Positions 8,071 to 16,545 of a DNA stretch of 64,000 nt are shown piece after piece. Position numbers and translations under genes: made by a program. The stretch comes from Arthrobacter sp. (GTDB taxonomy: Bacteria > Actinomycetota > Actinomycetes > Actinomycetales > Micrococcaceae): NCBI GenBank assembly GCA_023264815.1, contig JAHFUZ010000006.1:116035-180034 (forward strand), given 5' to 3'. Each line of letters opens with the position of its first letter. The stretch's first letter is position 1. The notes under the pieces are model-generated. The model saw nothing but the letters and a program-made list of their open reading frames with translations. It did no database searches and had not been told where the DNA came from.

Positions 8071-8885
8071 CCGCCCCCGCCATCCTCGTGGAGAACGTCA
8101 CCGTCCACTATGGCGAGGTGCTGGCGCTCGATTCCGCCTCACTCACCTTGGAAACGGCCCGGATCTGCGGCCTGATCGGCATGAACGGGTCCGGCAAGTC
8201 CACCCTGTTCAAGGTGGTCATGGGGATGATCAAGCCCGACGCCGGCCGCGTCCTGATCGGCGGACAGTCACCGTCCAAGGCGCGCAAGGAGGGCGGGATC
8301 GGCTACGTGCCGCAGAGCGAGGACGTGGACTGGCAGTTCCCGCTGTCCGTCCGGGATGTGGTGATGATGGGCCGTTACGGACACCAGGGCTTCACCAGAC
8401 GTCCCTCGAAGGCTGACCGTGCCGCCGTGGATGAGGCACTGGACCGGGTTGAGCTCTCCGAGTACGCCGACCGCCAGATCGGGCAGCTGTCCGGCGGGCA
8501 GAAGAAACGGGCTTTTGTGGCCCGCGGGATCGCCCAGGGCGCCACCATGATGCTCCTGGACGAACCGTTCGCCGGCGTGGACAAGCGGTCCGAAGCCACC
8601 ATCAGCCGGCTGCTGCGTGAACTCGCCTCCGATGGCTGCACCATCCTGATCTCCACCCACGACCTTCATGCCATGCCTGCGCTGTGCGACGAAGCCGTCC
8701 TCCTGATGCGCCGCGTCCTGATGCATGGTGCCCCGGAACTGGTGCTGCAGCCGGAGAACCTGGCCATGGCGTTCGGCCTGGACGTGCTGAACCCCAACGC
8801 CCCGGAACGGACCCACCCTGCCGGCACAGCCGCCGTCGTACATTCCGCCACTGCAGCGGGCACCCATCCGAAGAACAGGGGCTGA
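8067..8885 (+). CDS. Metal ABC transporter ATP-binding protein
   Basis: This 272-residue ATPase powers the manganese-type importer encoded around it. It has Walker A GMNGSGKST (38-46), Q-loop region YVPQSEDVDW, signature LSGGQKKR, Walker B MMLLDEPF and switch His in ISTHDLH. The extra C-terminal 40 residues (after about 225) are Pro/Ala/Thr-rich and probably disordered. The start overlaps the stop of the binding-protein gene, and the permease starts four bases after its stop, so one operon. The Walker and signature residues are intact. Confidence 0.92.
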   Translation: MTAPAILVENVTVHYGEVLALDSASLTLETARICGLIGMNGSGKSTLFKVVMGMIKPDAGRVLIGGQSPSKARKEGGIGYVPQSEDVDWQFPLSVRDVVMMGRYGHQGFTRRPSKADRAAVDEALDRVELSEYADRQIGQLSGGQKKRAFVARGIAQGATMMLLDEPFAGVDKRSEATISRLLRELASDGCTILISTHDLHAMPALCDEAVLLMRRVLMHGAPELVLQPENLAMAFGLDVLNPNAPERTHPAGTAAVVHSATAAGTHPKNRG

Positions 8886-8889
8886 ACGC

Positions 8890-9759
8890 ATGGAACTTCT
8901 GCTTGAACCCCTGAGCTACGACTTCATGGTCCGCGCCATCATCACCACCGCGCTCGCCGCGATCGTGTGCGCCGTCCTGAGCTGCTGGCTGGTGCTGATC
9001 GGCTGGTCGCTGATGGGCGACGCCGTCTCGCACGCCGTCCTGCCGGGTGTGGTCCTGGCCTACATCGTGGGCGCACCGTTCGCCCTCGGCGCGCTGGTGT
9101 TTGCGCTGGTCGCCGTGACCCTGATCGGGGTGGTCCGCAACACCAGCCGGGTGAAGGAGGACGCGGCAATCGGCATTGTCTTCACCTCGCTGTTCGCCCT
9201 GGGCCTGGTGCTGATCTCCGTGACACCGAGCCAGACGGACCTGAACCACATCATCTTCGGGAACCTCCTGGGCGTCAGCATCCCGGACCTCATCCAGGTG
9301 CTGGTGCTGGGCGTGGTGGCCTTCGCCATCCTGATCCTGAAGCGCCGCGACCTTACCCTCTACGCCTTTGACCCCACGCATGCCCACGCCATCGGGCTCT
9401 CCCCGAGGCGGCTCGGGGCGCTGCTCCTGGGCCTGCTGGCGCTGACCTCTGTAGTGGCTCTGCAGACCGTAGGGGTGGTGCTGGTGGTGGCCATGCTGAT
9501 CATCCCCGGCGCCACGGCCTACCTGCTCACCGACCGCTTCCACCGCATGCTGGTGATCGCCCCGGTGGTCTCGGCCGTCTGCTCCATCACCGGCATCTAC
9601 GTGAGCTACTACCTGGACACGGCCTCGGGCGCCATGGTGGTGCTGACCCAGGGCGTGGTGTTCGCCGCCGTCTACCTGTTCAGCCCGCGGCAGGGACTGA
9701 TCGGCACGCGCCTCGCGAAGGCCCGCCGGAAGAAGGCCGCCGCGCTGCAGGCCGCCTGA
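8890..9759 (+). CDS. Metal ABC transporter permease
   Basis: This 289-residue ABC-3 family permease has eight or nine hydrophobic helices and family landmarks: SWSLMGDAVSHAVLPGVV near 39-56, the cytoplasmic coupling segment around FDPTHAHAIGLSPRRL, and the glycine-rich membrane motif VVLVVAMLIIPGATAYLL-like region near 196-213. It forms the channel for the Mn-type importer. It completes a three-gene operon with no further Mn gene after it; 148 non-coding bases follow before the nitrite reductase genes. Metal selectivity is inferred from the ligands in the binding protein, not from this subunit. Confidence 0.92.
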   Translation: MELLLEPLSYDFMVRAIITTALAAIVCAVLSCWLVLIGWSLMGDAVSHAVLPGVVLAYIVGAPFALGALVFALVAVTLIGVVRNTSRVKEDAAIGIVFTSLFALGLVLISVTPSQTDLNHIIFGNLLGVSIPDLIQVLVLGVVAFAILILKRRDLTLYAFDPTHAHAIGLSPRRLGALLLGLLALTSVVALQTVGVVLVVAMLIIPGATAYLLTDRFHRMLVIAPVVSAVCSITGIYVSYYLDTASGAMVVLTQGVVFAAVYLFSPRQGLIGTRLAKARRKKAAALQAA

Positions 9760-9907
9760 CCAAGTGACGTCCCGCAGGCCCGGGCGCCCGCCGCGCAGGC
9801 GGTGAGTTTTGCGTCAAGGGATCGTTACGCACCGACCGGCCGCCGGAAACATCGGCGGCGGATGATGGGCTCATGCCAGTCGTTCCGCCGGCCGAAAGGA
9901 TCTGTCC

Positions 9908-10255
9908 ATGATCACCAAGAACCTTTTCCTGCAGGGCATCTTTCCGTTCCAGGGCGCCGGGCTGGAGAAGCCCGTCCTCATCCACAGCGGACTCTCGCAT
10001 TACGTCCCGGACGGCGTCATCAACCAGACGCTCTACTTCCGCGGCGGCAACTCCAGCAGCGAGCTCATCACCGTGGTGCTGATCCGCAACGGCGTGCCCA
10101 TGCGCTACTTTCCCATTGGCGCCAAGAGCGAGGTCCATGTGCCGCTGCGCGTGGTGGAGGACATCGACGGCGGCTCGGTGGTGGAGCTCCACGTCGCCGC
10201 CCCGGACGGGGTAGCCGGGTTCGTGGTGGTGGACCTGGGCATGGTGGAGCACTGA
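9908..10255 (+). CDS. Conserved small protein linked to nitrite reductase
   Basis: This 115-residue protein has no signal peptide or transmembrane helix and is rich in predicted beta strands (for example LITVVLIRNGVPMRYFPIG), consistent with a small beta-sandwich. Homologues beside actinobacterial nirB are, as far as I recall, sometimes labelled molybdopterin oxidoreductase, but I see no cofactor-binding motif and do not endorse that label. The stop overlaps the nirB start as TGATG (bases 10253-10257), so the gene is translationally coupled to nirB. It probably supports nitrite/nitrate assimilation, for example as an accessory or sensor protein (inference). It has a Shine-Dalgarno AAAGGA shortly before the ATG. 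Confidence 0.7.
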   Translation: MITKNLFLQGIFPFQGAGLEKPVLIHSGLSHYVPDGVINQTLYFRGGNSSSELITVVLIRNGVPMRYFPIGAKSEVHVPLRVVEDIDGGSVVELHVAAPDGVAGFVVVDLGMVEH

Positions 10256-12771
10256 TGACCAGCGTGCTGGCCCGGCCCCACGGCAGGCACCCGGGCGGCG
10301 CGCCCCGCCGTCGGCTGGTGGTGGTGGGCAACGGGATGGCGGGCGCCCGTGCCGTGGAGGAGATCCTGGCCCGGGGCGGCGCCGGGCAGTTCAGCATCAC
10401 CATGTTCGGCGACGAGCCCTACGGCAACTACAACCGGATCATGCTCAGCCACGTCCTCTCCGGCGAGGAAAGCGATGCGGACATCTTCCTGAATGCGCTC
10501 TCCTGGTACCGCGAAAACAGCATCACGCTGCACGCCGGCGTCCGGGTTGACCGGATCGACAAGCCCACCAAGCATGTCTTCTCCAACGACGGCCGGGTGA
10601 CGCCCTACGACACCCTCATCATCGCCACCGGCAGCCGCTCCCACATGCCGCCCATGGACGGCCTCTACACCCCGGGCGGGTCCCTGAAGCACGGGATCTT
10701 CGGGTTCCGGACCATCGATGACACGCGACGGATGGTCCAGCACGCCCAGCAGGACCAGCACCGCCGCGCGGTGGTCATCGGCGGCGGGCTCCTGGGCCTC
10801 GAGGCCGCCTACGGACTGAAGAGCCACGGGATCGAGGTGGAGGTGGTGCACTCGGGCGGGCACCTCATGAACGCGCAGATGGGGCCCGACGGCGGTGCGG
10901 TGCTCCGCCGGAGCGTGGAGGCCCTGGGGATCGGGGTACATACGTCCAGCCGTACTACCGCCGTGCTTGGCACCGACAAGGTCACCGGCGTCAGCCTCCG
11001 CGACCGGGACAACATCGCCTGCGACATGGTGGTGGTGGCCGCGGGCATCCGGCCCAACGTGGACATTGCGGTGCTGAGCGGGCTGCCGGTGGAGCGCGCC
11101 ATTGTGGTGGATGACCAGCTGCGGGTCCAGGACGAGGACCACATCTATGCCGTGGGGGAGTGCGTCCAGCACCGCGGCGAGGTCTACGGGCTGGTGGCGC
11201 CGCTCTGGGAACAGGCCGTGGTGCTCGCCAACCACGTGACCGGTGCGGATACGTCCTCTGTCTACCTCGGTTCCCGGACGGCCACGAAACTCAAGGTGGC
11301 CGGTGTGGACGTGGCATCCATGGGCCTGCACGGTCCGGAACTCGAGACCGACGAGCACATCGTGTTCTCGGAGTCCGGCCGCGGCGTCTTCAAGTCCATC
11401 GTGGTCCGTGACAACAAGATGGTGGGCGCCACGCTGCTGGGCGACAGCCGGAAGGTGGCCTACCTGACCCAGGCCTTCGACCGCGGGCTGCCCCTGCCGG
11501 AGGAACGGATCGCCCTGCTGTTCGACGTCGGCGGGCCGGGTGGGGAGGCAGGCGTCGCCGAGCTCGACGACGGCGCCCAGGTCTGCAACTGCAACGGCGT
11601 CTCGAAGGGGGCGCTCGTGGCCGCCGTGATGGGCGGCTGCGCTTCGGTTTCCGGCGCCATGGACGCCACCCGGGCAGGGAAGGGCTGCGGCTCCTGCAAG
11701 CTCCTGGTCAGGCAGGTGGTGGAGTGGGCGGCGGACGGTGCTGTAGAGGAGGACCCGGCCGCCAGCTATTACGTGCCCGGGATCCCGCTGGACAAGGCAG
11801 CACTCATGGCCGCCATCCGTGCACAGGATCTGCGTTCGGTGTCCCAGGTGTTTGCTGCCCTGGCTCCCGGCAGCGCCGAGGATGCCAAGTCCAAAATGGG
11901 CCTGGCCTCGCTGCTGAAGATGATGCTCGCGGACCGGTATATCGACGAACGCGACGCCCGGTTCATCAACGACCGCGTACACGCCAATATCCAGCGCGAC
12001 GGCACGTTCTCCGTGGTGCCGCAGATGAAGGGCGGCGTGACCTCGGTACAGCAGCTGCGCCGCATTGCCGACGTCGCCGAAAAGCACAACGTGCCGCTGA
12101 TCAAACTGACCGGCGGGCAGCGGATCGACCTGCTGGGGATCCCCAAGGAGGACCTCCCTCAGGTCTGGGCGGACCTGGACATGCCCTCCGGCTACGCCTA
12201 CGGAAAGAGCTTCCGGACCGTGAAGACCTGCGTGGGCAAGGACTTCTGCCGGTATGGCACAGGGGACTCCACCAGCCTGGGCATTCAGATCGAGTCCCGG
12301 TTCCAGGGGATCGAGGCGCCGGCCAAACTGAAGCTGGCCGTGTCCGGCTGTCCGCGGAACTGCGCGGAGTCTCTGGTCAAGGACGTGGGTGTGGTGGCCG
12401 TGGAGGGCGGCCGCTGGGAAGTGTACGTTGGCGGGGCCGCGGGTGCCCATATCCGCAAGGGGGACCTGCTGGCCACTGTGGACGACCCGGAGGAGGTTAC
12501 GGTGCTGACGGGCCGGTTCATGCAGTACTACCGCGAGCGGGCCAACTGGCTGGAACGGACCTATGCCTTTGTGCCGCGGGTGGGCATCGGGCATCTGCGG
12601 GCAGTGATCGTCGAGGACGCGGAAGGCATCGCGGCCCAGCTGGACGCGGCCATGCAGGCGTCCGTGGACAGCTACGTGGACCCGTGGAGTGAGCGCGACG
12701 ATCCGCAGACGCCGGGCCAGTTCCGCACCTCCCTTCCGCTGACCGTCCTGCCGCAGGTGCCGGTCCGATGA
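10255..12771 (+). CDS. nirB: Nitrite reductase [NAD(P)H] large subunit NirB
   Basis: NirB reduces nitrite to ammonium in the cytoplasm using siroheme and NAD(P)H. The 838-residue protein shows an FAD-binding Rossmann start (VVVGNGMAGARAVEE), a second nucleotide site (VVIGGGLLGLEAAYG), a BFD-like [2Fe-2S] domain with CNCNG near 443-447 and GCGSC near 478-481, then the sulfite/nitrite reductase core with TCVGKDFCRYG (cysteines near 658 and 664) and SGCPRNCAES (near 699 and 703) binding siroheme-[4Fe-4S]. All four cluster cysteines are present. I chose the ATG at 10255 because it overlaps the upstream stop; a longer reading would run antisense-like through the small gene. nirD overlaps its end by four bases. 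Confidence 0.95.
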   Translation: MTSVLARPHGRHPGGAPRRRLVVVGNGMAGARAVEEILARGGAGQFSITMFGDEPYGNYNRIMLSHVLSGEESDADIFLNALSWYRENSITLHAGVRVDRIDKPTKHVFSNDGRVTPYDTLIIATGSRSHMPPMDGLYTPGGSLKHGIFGFRTIDDTRRMVQHAQQDQHRRAVVIGGGLLGLEAAYGLKSHGIEVEVVHSGGHLMNAQMGPDGGAVLRRSVEALGIGVHTSSRTTAVLGTDKVTGVSLRDRDNIACDMVVVAAGIRPNVDIAVLSGLPVERAIVVDDQLRVQDEDHIYAVGECVQHRGEVYGLVAPLWEQAVVLANHVTGADTSSVYLGSRTATKLKVAGVDVASMGLHGPELETDEHIVFSESGRGVFKSIVVRDNKMVGATLLGDSRKVAYLTQAFDRGLPLPEERIALLFDVGGPGGEAGVAELDDGAQVCNCNGVSKGALVAAVMGGCASVSGAMDATRAGKGCGSCKLLVRQVVEWAADGAVEEDPAASYYVPGIPLDKAALMAAIRAQDLRSVSQVFAALAPGSAEDAKSKMGLASLLKMMLADRYIDERDARFINDRVHANIQRDGTFSVVPQMKGGVTSVQQLRRIADVAEKHNVPLIKLTGGQRIDLLGIPKEDLPQVWADLDMPSGYAYGKSFRTVKTCVGKDFCRYGTGDSTSLGIQIESRFQGIEAPAKLKLAVSGCPRNCAESLVKDVGVVAVEGGRWEVYVGGAAGAHIRKGDLLATVDDPEEVTVLTGRFMQYYRERANWLERTYAFVPRVGIGHLRAVIVEDAEGIAAQLDAAMQASVDSYVDPWSERDDPQTPGQFRTSLPLTVLPQVPVR

Positions 12772-13157
12772 GTACGGATCCGATGGGGACGGATCCGATG
12801 GGCGCTCATCCCGCCAGTGCAGACTCAGCCAGTTACAACCTGGGCCCGGTGGACCAGATCCCGTTCGGGGAAGGCCGGGCGTTCGGCGTCGAGGGTGAGC
12901 AGGTGGCGGTCTTCAGGCTGCGGGACGGCTCCCTGCGGGCGGTCTCTGCTGTTTGCCCCCACCGGGGCGGTCCCCTTGCAGACGGCACCATCGACCGGCT
13001 GGTGGTGGTGTGCCCGCTGCACCAGCACGCCTTCGAGCTAGAAACGGGCTGCTCTACCACCGGCGCCGAACCATTGCGCACATACGCCGTACAGGCCGAT
13101 GGAGAACAGAACATTATTCTGCTAAGCAGCCAAAGGGTAGGCAATTATTCAGCTTAA
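12768..13157 (+). CDS. nirD: Nitrite reductase small subunit NirD (Rieske type)
   Basis: This is the small Rieske-fold subunit of the assimilatory nitrite reductase. The 129-residue protein has both [2Fe-2S] ligand motifs of the Rieske fold, AVCPHRGGPLADG and VVCPLHQHAFELETG. Many enterobacterial NirD proteins lack the cluster ligands, so this one belongs to the cluster-binding type common in actinobacteria. The N-terminus contains a short imperfect duplication (MSTDPMGTDPMG), and the ATG at 12768 overlaps the nirB stop as ATGA; a later ATG within the duplicated segment could also serve. It ends the nitrite operon. No terminator hairpin is evident in the 190 bases downstream. Confidence 0.9.
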   Translation: MSTDPMGTDPMGAHPASADSASYNLGPVDQIPFGEGRAFGVEGEQVAVFRLRDGSLRAVSAVCPHRGGPLADGTIDRLVVVCPLHQHAFELETGCSTTGAEPLRTYAVQADGEQNIILLSSQRVGNYSA

Positions 13158-13347
13158 ATGCCGTTGAATGTAGTCTTCGTCACGAATCCCGAATGGCGCC
13201 TTGTAGGATGGATAGGCCGTGCGAACTTCGACGCCAGCGAGAATTTGTCCACATAAATACCCCAAACGCGGGATAAACCCGAATTATCTGGACAAAAACT
13301 CGAGGAGTCCCGCGCCGGCCAACCTCCGAACCCCCCAAGGAATTGTT

Positions 13348-14811
13348 GTGCCTCAAAGTACCCCCACAGAACTTCAGAGCCGGACGGCCCCATCCGCCGC
13401 CGTCGACTCTTCCCTCAGCGCCGAGGGCTACAAAAAGACCCTAAGCCGCCGCCACGTGACCATGATTGCGATGGGCGGCGCCATCGGCGTCGGACTCTTT
13501 ATGGGAGCCGGCGGACGCCTGGCCTCCACCGGCCCGGCTCTGATCTTCTCCTACGCCATCGCTGGCGTCATCGCCTACCTGCTGATGCGGGCCCTCGGCG
13601 AGCTGATCATGTACCGCCAGACATCCGGCTCGTTCGTTAGCTATGCCGGCGAAATGTTCGGCAAGAAGGGCGCCTACCTGTCCGGCTGGATGTACTTCAT
13701 CAACTGGGCCATGACGGGCATCGCCGAACTGATCGCAATCGGCCTGTACTTCCAGTTCTTCTTCCCCAACGTCCCCGTTGAACTGTCCGCCATCGCCGCG
13801 CTGGTGCTGCTGGTGGCCGTGAACCTGCTCAGTGTCAAGGCGTTCGGCGAGTTCGAATTCTGGGCATCCTGCCTCAAGGTTGCCGCCATTGTGATCTTCC
13901 TGGCCGTGGGCACGTTCATGGTGGTTACCAACGCCAAGGTGGGCGACGGCAACGCTTCGGTCAACAACCTCTTCCACGACGACGGCGGCATGTTCCCCAA
14001 GGGCGCACTGGTGATGATCCTGGTGCTCAACGCCGTCATCTTCGCCTACAACGCGATCGAACTCGTGGGCATCACCGCCGGCGAAATGGAGAACCCGGAA
14101 CGCGAAGTTCCCAAGGCCATCCGCGCCGTGGTCCTCCGCATCGTGGTGTTCTACGTGGGCTCCGTGACGCTGCTGGCCATGCTCCTGCCCTCGGACCAGT
14201 ACAAGGCCGGCACCTCCCCGTTCGTCACCGTGTTCGGCCAGATGGGGCTCGCCTGGATGGGCGACGTGATGAACATGATCGTCATCACGGCGGCGCTGTC
14301 CTCCTGCAACTCCGGCCTGTACTCGATCGGCCGTATCTTCCGCACCATGGCCAACAACGGGCATGCCCCGCAGTGGCTCACCAAGATGTCCAGCCGGCAT
14401 GTACCGTATGCCGCCATCCTGGCCATCGCCGCCGTGTACCTCGTGGGCATCCTGCTGAACATCTGGCTGGGCGGCTCCCACGCGTTCGACCTCGCCCTGA
14501 ACTCCGCCTCCATCGGCGTGATCTTCACCTGGGGCTCCATTTTCGCCAGCCAGATCGCGCTGCGGAAGAAGAAGGGCAAGGTCTCGTCCCTGCCCATGCC
14601 CGGCGCCCCATGGACCAGCTGGGCCGGACTCGTCGCGCTGCTCGCCATCGCCGTGCTCATCGGCTTCGACACCATGACGGACAAGGCCACCGGCGACGTG
14701 TTCATGCTGGGCCTCTGGACCCTGGCCACTATCCCGTTCTTCGCGCTGGTGCTGTGGCTGGGCTGGCAGAAGGTCAAGAACAACGAGCCCAAGAGCGAAC
14801 TCTTCAGCTAG
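13348..14811 (+). CDS. Amino-acid permease, APC superfamily (AAT family)
   Basis: This 487-residue, roughly 12-helix transporter begins with the family signature around KTLSRRHVTMIAMGGAIGVG, the unwound helix-1 region that binds the amino-acid alpha-carboxylate, and contains AGVIAYLLMRALGELIMYRQ and GITAGEMENPEREVPKAI, typical of the AAT group (GABA, Phe, Pro, Lys and Ala/Ser/Gly permeases). The exact substrate cannot be read from the sequence. I start it at GTG 13348 because AAGGA (13337-13341) lies six bases upstream; the longer open frame to 13219 has no good start signal. It stands alone, downstream of nirD, and is followed by a family A palindrome that also contacts the convergent gene. 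Confidence 0.88.
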   Translation: MPQSTPTELQSRTAPSAAVDSSLSAEGYKKTLSRRHVTMIAMGGAIGVGLFMGAGGRLASTGPALIFSYAIAGVIAYLLMRALGELIMYRQTSGSFVSYAGEMFGKKGAYLSGWMYFINWAMTGIAELIAIGLYFQFFFPNVPVELSAIAALVLLVAVNLLSVKAFGEFEFWASCLKVAAIVIFLAVGTFMVVTNAKVGDGNASVNNLFHDDGGMFPKGALVMILVLNAVIFAYNAIELVGITAGEMENPEREVPKAIRAVVLRIVVFYVGSVTLLAMLLPSDQYKAGTSPFVTVFGQMGLAWMGDVMNMIVITAALSSCNSGLYSIGRIFRTMANNGHAPQWLTKMSSRHVPYAAILAIAAVYLVGILLNIWLGGSHAFDLALNSASIGVIFTWGSIFASQIALRKKKGKVSSLPMPGAPWTSWAGLVALLAIAVLIGFDTMTDKATGDVFMLGLWTLATIPFFALVLWLGWQKVKNNEPKSELFS

Positions 14812-14823
14812 TCATTTCCCGTA

Positions 14824-14892
14824 CCCCCATCGATTGCTCCGTAACGGCCGTTTTCAGAGCCCATAACGGCCGTTACGGAGCAGTCGACGGGG
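14824..14892. repeat. Family A intergenic palindrome, copy A1
   Basis: An imperfect inverted repeat of about 69 bases with arms related to CCCCATCGATTGCTCCGTAA and its complement, and a loop near 14853-14863. It lies between the convergent permease and hydrolase genes. Its right arm runs into the hydrolase reading frame and supplies the last residues (PPSTAP) and stop codon of that gene. It could act as a bidirectional terminator. Confidence 0.85.
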
Positions 14893-15619
14893 GCTGGCCC
14901 TTCAGATAGCGGGCGAAGTGGTTCTCGATCCGCTGCCAGGCTTCGGGAGCCGACTCCGGATCCGGGCCAATCCCCATCACACGCATCAGTGGGCGGAACA
15001 CTGCCGGGCCCAGGTCTTTCTCGTTGAGGAAGGCGTGGCCGGCTGTGGGGAATTCCTTGACGCTGTTCTCGATCCCGAGGTTATCCAGTGCGGTCTCGAG
15101 CCTGGCGGCTGCGCCCTTAAGGGTGGTGTCCCGGCCGCCGAAGTTGGCCACGATGGGGCAGGCGCCGCGAAGGGCTCCCTCCAGGTCGCGGGGCAGCCGC
15201 CCGTAGTTGACAGAGGCGGCGTCAAAGCCGTCGCGGGCCACCAGCAGGGCGAATCCGCCGCCCATGCAGAACCCGATGACGCCGGTTTTTCCGGTGGACA
15301 GCGGTGAGTTGGCCAGCCAGGTCCGTGCGGTGGCGAGGTCGGTGAACACCCGGCCTCGACCTGTCACCATGCTGCGCATTGTGCTCACCAGGCAGCGGCG
15401 GGGGCCGCCGTCGCTGAAAAGATCCACGGCCAGGGTCAGGTAACCGGCCCGGGCCAGCCGGTCCGCGTGACCCCGCACCAGGTCATTGAGGCCGAAGGCT
15501 TCGTGGATCATCAGGACGGCCGGGAACGGACCGGCTCCCGGTGGGGCGGCGAGGTAGCCGCCCAGGGCGGGCGATCCTCCGGCAGCGGCACTTTCGGTGC
15601 TGAGATCAACGTTCGTCAT
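14873..15619 (-). CDS. Dienelactone hydrolase family protein
   Basis: This 248-residue alpha/beta-hydrolase has the dienelactone hydrolase triad: nucleophile Cys in GFCMGG (C118), Asp in GGRDTT (D164) and His in AGHAF (H195), plus the E-containing MIHEAFG segment (E40) that positions the cysteine. The Cys nucleophile marks it as DLH-like and not a Ser esterase. The natural substrate is not evident because no aromatic-degradation genes adjoin it. The C-terminus is unusual: the last six residues PPSTAP and the stop are encoded inside a family A palindrome, and another gene in this window (46874-47581) ends the same way. Another palindrome of the family lies upstream. Confidence 0.85.
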   Translation of the reverse strand: MTNVDLSTESAAAGGSPALGGYLAAPPGAGPFPAVLMIHEAFGLNDLVRGHADRLARAGYLTLAVDLFSDGGPRRCLVSTMRSMVTGRGRVFTDLATARTWLANSPLSTGKTGVIGFCMGGGFALLVARDGFDAASVNYGRLPRDLEGALRGACPIVANFGGRDTTLKGAAARLETALDNLGIENSVKEFPTAGHAFLNEKDLGPAVFRPLMRVMGIGPDPESAPEAWQRIENHFARYLKGQPPSTAP

Positions 15620-15647
15620 GCGCCAAGGCTAGCCGCCGCCGTCGTGA

Positions 15648-15707
15648 ATCCATTGCTCCACAAGGGCCCTTTTCGAAGGTCAAAAAGGCCCTTGTGGAGC
15701 AATGGAT
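15648..15707. repeat. Family A-related palindrome, copy A2 (divergent variant)
   Basis: A 60-base inverted repeat with arms ATCCATTGCTCCACAAGGGC and the complement, loop near 15671-15682. It keeps the core ATTGCTCC...GGAGCAAT of family A but differs in the inner stem (ACAAGGGCC in place of GTAACGGCC), with compensating changes in both arms. It lies between the hydrolase and the CsbD gene, both on the minus strand. Confidence 0.75.
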
Positions 15708-15778
15708 GGATGTGAAGCGGACAAAGGAACAGCGGCGGATCCCCCATGGGAATCCACCGCTGTCCGGATCTTGACGTA

Positions 15779-15955
15779 CTAGTCCTTTTTGAAGGTGTCC
15801 TTGACGTTTTCGCCGACCTTCTTAGCGTCAGCCTTGACCTGGTCTGCCTGGCCTTCGGCCTTCAGCCGGTCGTTGTCGGTAGCGTTGCCGGCCGCTTCCT
15901 TGGCCTTGCCGCCCAGGTGCTCTGCTTCGTTGCTGATCTTGTCTCCGAGGCCCAT
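15779..15955 (-). CDS. CsbD family stress protein
   Basis: This 58-residue hydrophilic protein (MGLGDKISNEAEHLGGKAKE...) is a typical CsbD-like protein: small, rich in Ala, Lys, Asp and Glu, and predicted as helical. CsbD proteins are induced by general stress in Bacillus and actinobacteria; the biochemical role is unknown. I start it at ATG 15955 because GAAAGGCGG lies about ten bases upstream and the family N-terminus begins there; a longer frame reaches 16012 but lacks family similarity. It diverges from the SRPBCC gene. A TTGAAA-17-GTTATG promoter-like pair lies upstream on the minus strand, roughly 16034 to 16006. Confidence 0.85.
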   Translation of the reverse strand: MGLGDKISNEAEHLGGKAKEAAGNATDNDRLKAEGQADQVKADAKKVGENVKDTFKKD

Positions 15956-16086
15956 ATTCTGGCCGCCTTTCGTGTCCCGTTGATCCAACAGTGCCTTTTC
16001 ACCATAACACAAAGCATGCTTACTATTTCAAGGCCTGCGAAGGCTTGTTCCTGCCGAATGTCGGCGGCCCCGGCTAGGCTCGATGC

Positions 16087-16545
16087 ATGGACCACTCAAC
16101 AAGTCTGACCCAGCACATCCATGCCAGTCCGGACAAGGTCTGGGCAGTCATCTCGGACATTCCGGGCTCCGCCGGCACCCTGTCCGGTATCGACGCCGTG
16201 CAGATGATCAGCGAGGGGCCTTACGGCAAGGGGACCCGCTGGAAGGAAACCCGCACCATGATGGGCCGGGCGGAAACAGTGGAAATGTGGGTGGACCAGG
16301 CCCACCCGCCCCGCAGCACCGTCGTGAAAGCCCACCAGGGCGGCGCCGATTACACCACCCGTTTCAGCCTGGCCGAGAGGGACAGCGGGACAGACCTTAC
16401 GGTGACGTTCGGCGCCGACGTGGTCAACCCCACCGCACTGAGCAGAATCTACATGGCCGTGTTCGGCAGGATCGGCCTGAGCATCACGCGCAAGGCCTTG
16501 GCGAAGGACCTGGCCGAAATCGCGGCCAAAGCGGAATCGCTGTAG
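16087..16545 (+). CDS. SRPBCC (START-like) family protein
   Basis: This 152-residue protein has the SRPBCC/polyketide-cyclase layout: N-terminal beta strand with HIHASPDKVWAVISDI (a typical start of the helix-grip fold), central strands (GTRWKETRTMMGRAETVEMW), and a long C-terminal helix (KALAKDLAEIAAKAES). Such proteins bind hydrophobic ligands in a deep cavity; some are cyclases or toxin-like, but most stand-alone actinobacterial members are uncharacterised. Its stop overlaps the start of the pentapeptide-repeat gene (TAGTG), suggesting coupled translation. No ligand can be assigned. Confidence 0.8.
   Translation: MDHSTSLTQHIHASPDKVWAVISDIPGSAGTLSGIDAVQMISEGPYGKGTRWKETRTMMGRAETVEMWVDQAHPPRSTVVKAHQGGADYTTRFSLAERDSGTDLTVTFGADVVNPTALSRIYMAVFGRIGLSITRKALAKDLAEIAAKAESL

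Noticed and set aside
9815..9855. Possible GlnR site upstream of the nitrite genes (GTTAC ... GGAAAC).
   Set aside because: Spacing between the half-sites does not fit the known GlnR pattern.
9802..10254. Possible N-terminal extension of nirB to 9802.
   Set aside because: The extension is Arg/Pro-rich and overlaps the conserved small gene; the TGATG overlap at 10253-10257 gives a better start.
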